Origin: Caldilineaceae bacterium
GTDB taxonomy: Bacteria; Chloroflexota; Anaerolineae; Caldilineales; Caldilineaceae
Assembly (NCBI GenBank): GCA_022821585.1
Contig: JAJEDI010000041.1
Coordinates: 62,001 to 126,000, forward strand
Length of the DNA: 64,000 bases
Direction: 5' to 3'
The translations under genes were made by a program, and so were the position numbers. Each line of letters begins with the position of its first letter. Position 1 is the first letter of the stretch. Of this stretch, positions 63,175-64,000 are shown in pieces. The notes beneath the pieces were generated by a model that was given only the letters and a program-made list of their open reading frames with translations, was not told where the DNA came from and did not search any database.

Positions 63175-63919
63175 CCGAGGAACCAACTTCGAATCAGTTC
63201 ACAGATTCGGTTCCTACCTTCTCGACCTGGTTTATCCTCCCCGTTGCGTCAGTTGCCGGCGACACGGCCAGTGGTTTTGCGACTTCTGTGCGCAGCGTGT
63301 ACTTCCTGCTCCATCACGGCAAGTCTGCCAAAAGTGCAACCTGGAACTGCCGGGAGATGTAGAAGGTCTTGGGTCTCCGTGTCCCGGCTGCAACGATGAC
63401 CTGGGATGGGTAGGCATTGCGGCGATGCACGAGGACCCGCTGCGGAAGGCAATCCTCGCGCTCAAATACGATGGCAGAGTGGAATTGGCTCCTAGCCTTG
63501 GGCGTTACCTGAGGGCAGTGACTTCGACAGCTCCATGGCCAGCCATTCTGCGAAGGTTGGATGGGATTGTTCCTGTGCCCCTGCACAAGGAACGGCTGCA
63601 GGAACGAGGATTCAATCAGTCCCAGCTGCTGGCTCTCGGACTTACAGTCGGATGCGCGGCGCTGGTACTGGACAACGCAATCGAACGTTACCAGGCAACC
63701 AGATCCCAGGTCGGTCTTTCGCCGTTGGAACGGGCTGTAAACGTAAAGGGCAAATTCAGTGCAGATTCCATGCTGGTGTCCGGAAAGAAGCTGCTGCTCG
63801 TGGACGACGTCTATACGACCGGTGCGACGATGCGGGAATGTGCCACCACACTGCGAGAGTCCGGCGCGGACGCTGTGTTCGGCCTTGTGTTAGCGAGTCC
63901 CTATACTGGGGCAATGTGA
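63158..63919 (+). CDS. ComF family phosphoribosyltransferase-fold protein
   Basis: A 253-residue protein used in DNA uptake (competence) in some bacteria. The zinc-binding N-terminus has two CxxC-like pairs (YPPRCVSCRRHGQWFCDFC and CQKCN ... CPGC). PVPLHKERLQERGFNQSQLLA is the ComF signature, and the PRPP-binding loop is LLLVDDVYTTGATM. GTG 63158 is the likely start, after the last in-frame Met of the leader frame at 63113; the 63113 frame begins inside the pilin gene. The overlap suggests translational coupling with the pilin. The gene is complete. Confidence 0.88.
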   Translation: MTSFRSRGTNFESVHRFGSYLLDLVYPPRCVSCRRHGQWFCDFCAQRVLPAPSRQVCQKCNLELPGDVEGLGSPCPGCNDDLGWVGIAAMHEDPLRKAILALKYDGRVELAPSLGRYLRAVTSTAPWPAILRRLDGIVPVPLHKERLQERGFNQSQLLALGLTVGCAALVLDNAIERYQATRSQVGLSPLERAVNVKGKFSADSMLVSGKKLLLVDDVYTTGATMRECATTLRESGADAVFGLVLASPYTGAM

Positions 63920-64000
63920 GTTTCTGCTTCCAAAGAAATAGAGGTTGAAACATTATCCGTCGGAAACATCCGCTGTTGTACGTTGCGGATAGGCCGGCGA

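Noticed and set aside
1-64000. tRNA, rRNA and CRISPR arrays
   Set aside because: I scanned the gaps for TpsiC-loop-like text, rRNA core motifs and short regular repeats with spacers and found none. A dedicated tRNA scan would be needed to exclude a diverged tRNA.

Overview
The window is about 64 kb of a moderately GC-rich bacterial chromosome with no rRNA, tRNA, CRISPR or phage genes that I could see. Several features point to Chloroflexota, probably an Anaerolineae/Caldilineae- or SAR202-like heterotroph: two multi-gene ABC importers surrounded by small catabolic clusters, four phytanoyl-CoA-dioxygenase-like paralogues, an HMG-CoA synthase/class II HMG-CoA reductase pair, a DsbA/DsbB pair, and a lone Flp-type pilin-like gene. 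This placement is inferred from gene content only and no marker gene here fixes it.

Region 1 (1-10.3 kb, + strand) is a carbohydrate utilisation locus. It holds the 3' part of a sugar-binding protein, two LplB/YtcP-type permeases, a GH4 glycosidase, an enolase-superfamily sugar-acid dehydratase-like enzyme, an SDR dehydrogenase and a 935-residue protein of unknown function. The set fits import and breakdown of an oligosaccharide containing uronic or aldonic acid. No ATPase is encoded here, so a shared one elsewhere is expected.

Region 2 (11.6-22.5 kb, + strand) has a complete Dpp/Opp-type importer (binding lipoprotein, two permeases, two ATPases). A BKACE-like beta-keto acid cleavage enzyme, a TIM-barrel isomerase/epimerase, a zinc alcohol dehydrogenase and an amidohydrolase follow it. 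Region 3 (22.5-28.7 kb) continues the catabolic theme: three PhyH-like dioxygenases, a ThDP-dependent acetolactate-synthase-like enzyme, an NHL propeller protein and a broken antibiotic-biosynthesis-monooxygenase-like gene.

Region 4 (28.7-36.7 kb) carries an overlapping alpha/beta hydrolase-GNAT-Nudix gene chain, RNase D, FtsH and a fourth PhyH protein. Region 5 (37.1-44.6 kb) has three membrane proteins, two of which are degenerate relatives of the complex I/Mrp antiporter subunits. They are followed by HMG-CoA reductase, which apparently starts at a non-standard ATC codon, and archaeal-type HMG-CoA synthase, the early mevalonate steps.

Region 6 (44.8-55.1 kb, - strand) has mfd and pth, a secreted Fn3/plant-type LRR protein, a secreted anchored protein, and a DsbA plus a DsbB that is fused to a cytochrome c domain. 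Region 7 (55.1-64 kb) is mixed metabolism (two SDR-fold enzymes, lactonase, 2-hydroxyacid dehydrogenase, creatininase family), a CdsZ/DUF164-type zinc-ribbon coiled-coil protein, a Flp-like pilin and comF.

Two dispersed non-coding repeat families run through the window. One is a 390-470 bp MITE-like element in three copies, with about 20-bp imperfect terminal inverted repeats and conserved GC-rich hairpins. The other is a short REP-like palindrome in three copies, two of them 75-80 bp upstream of start codons.
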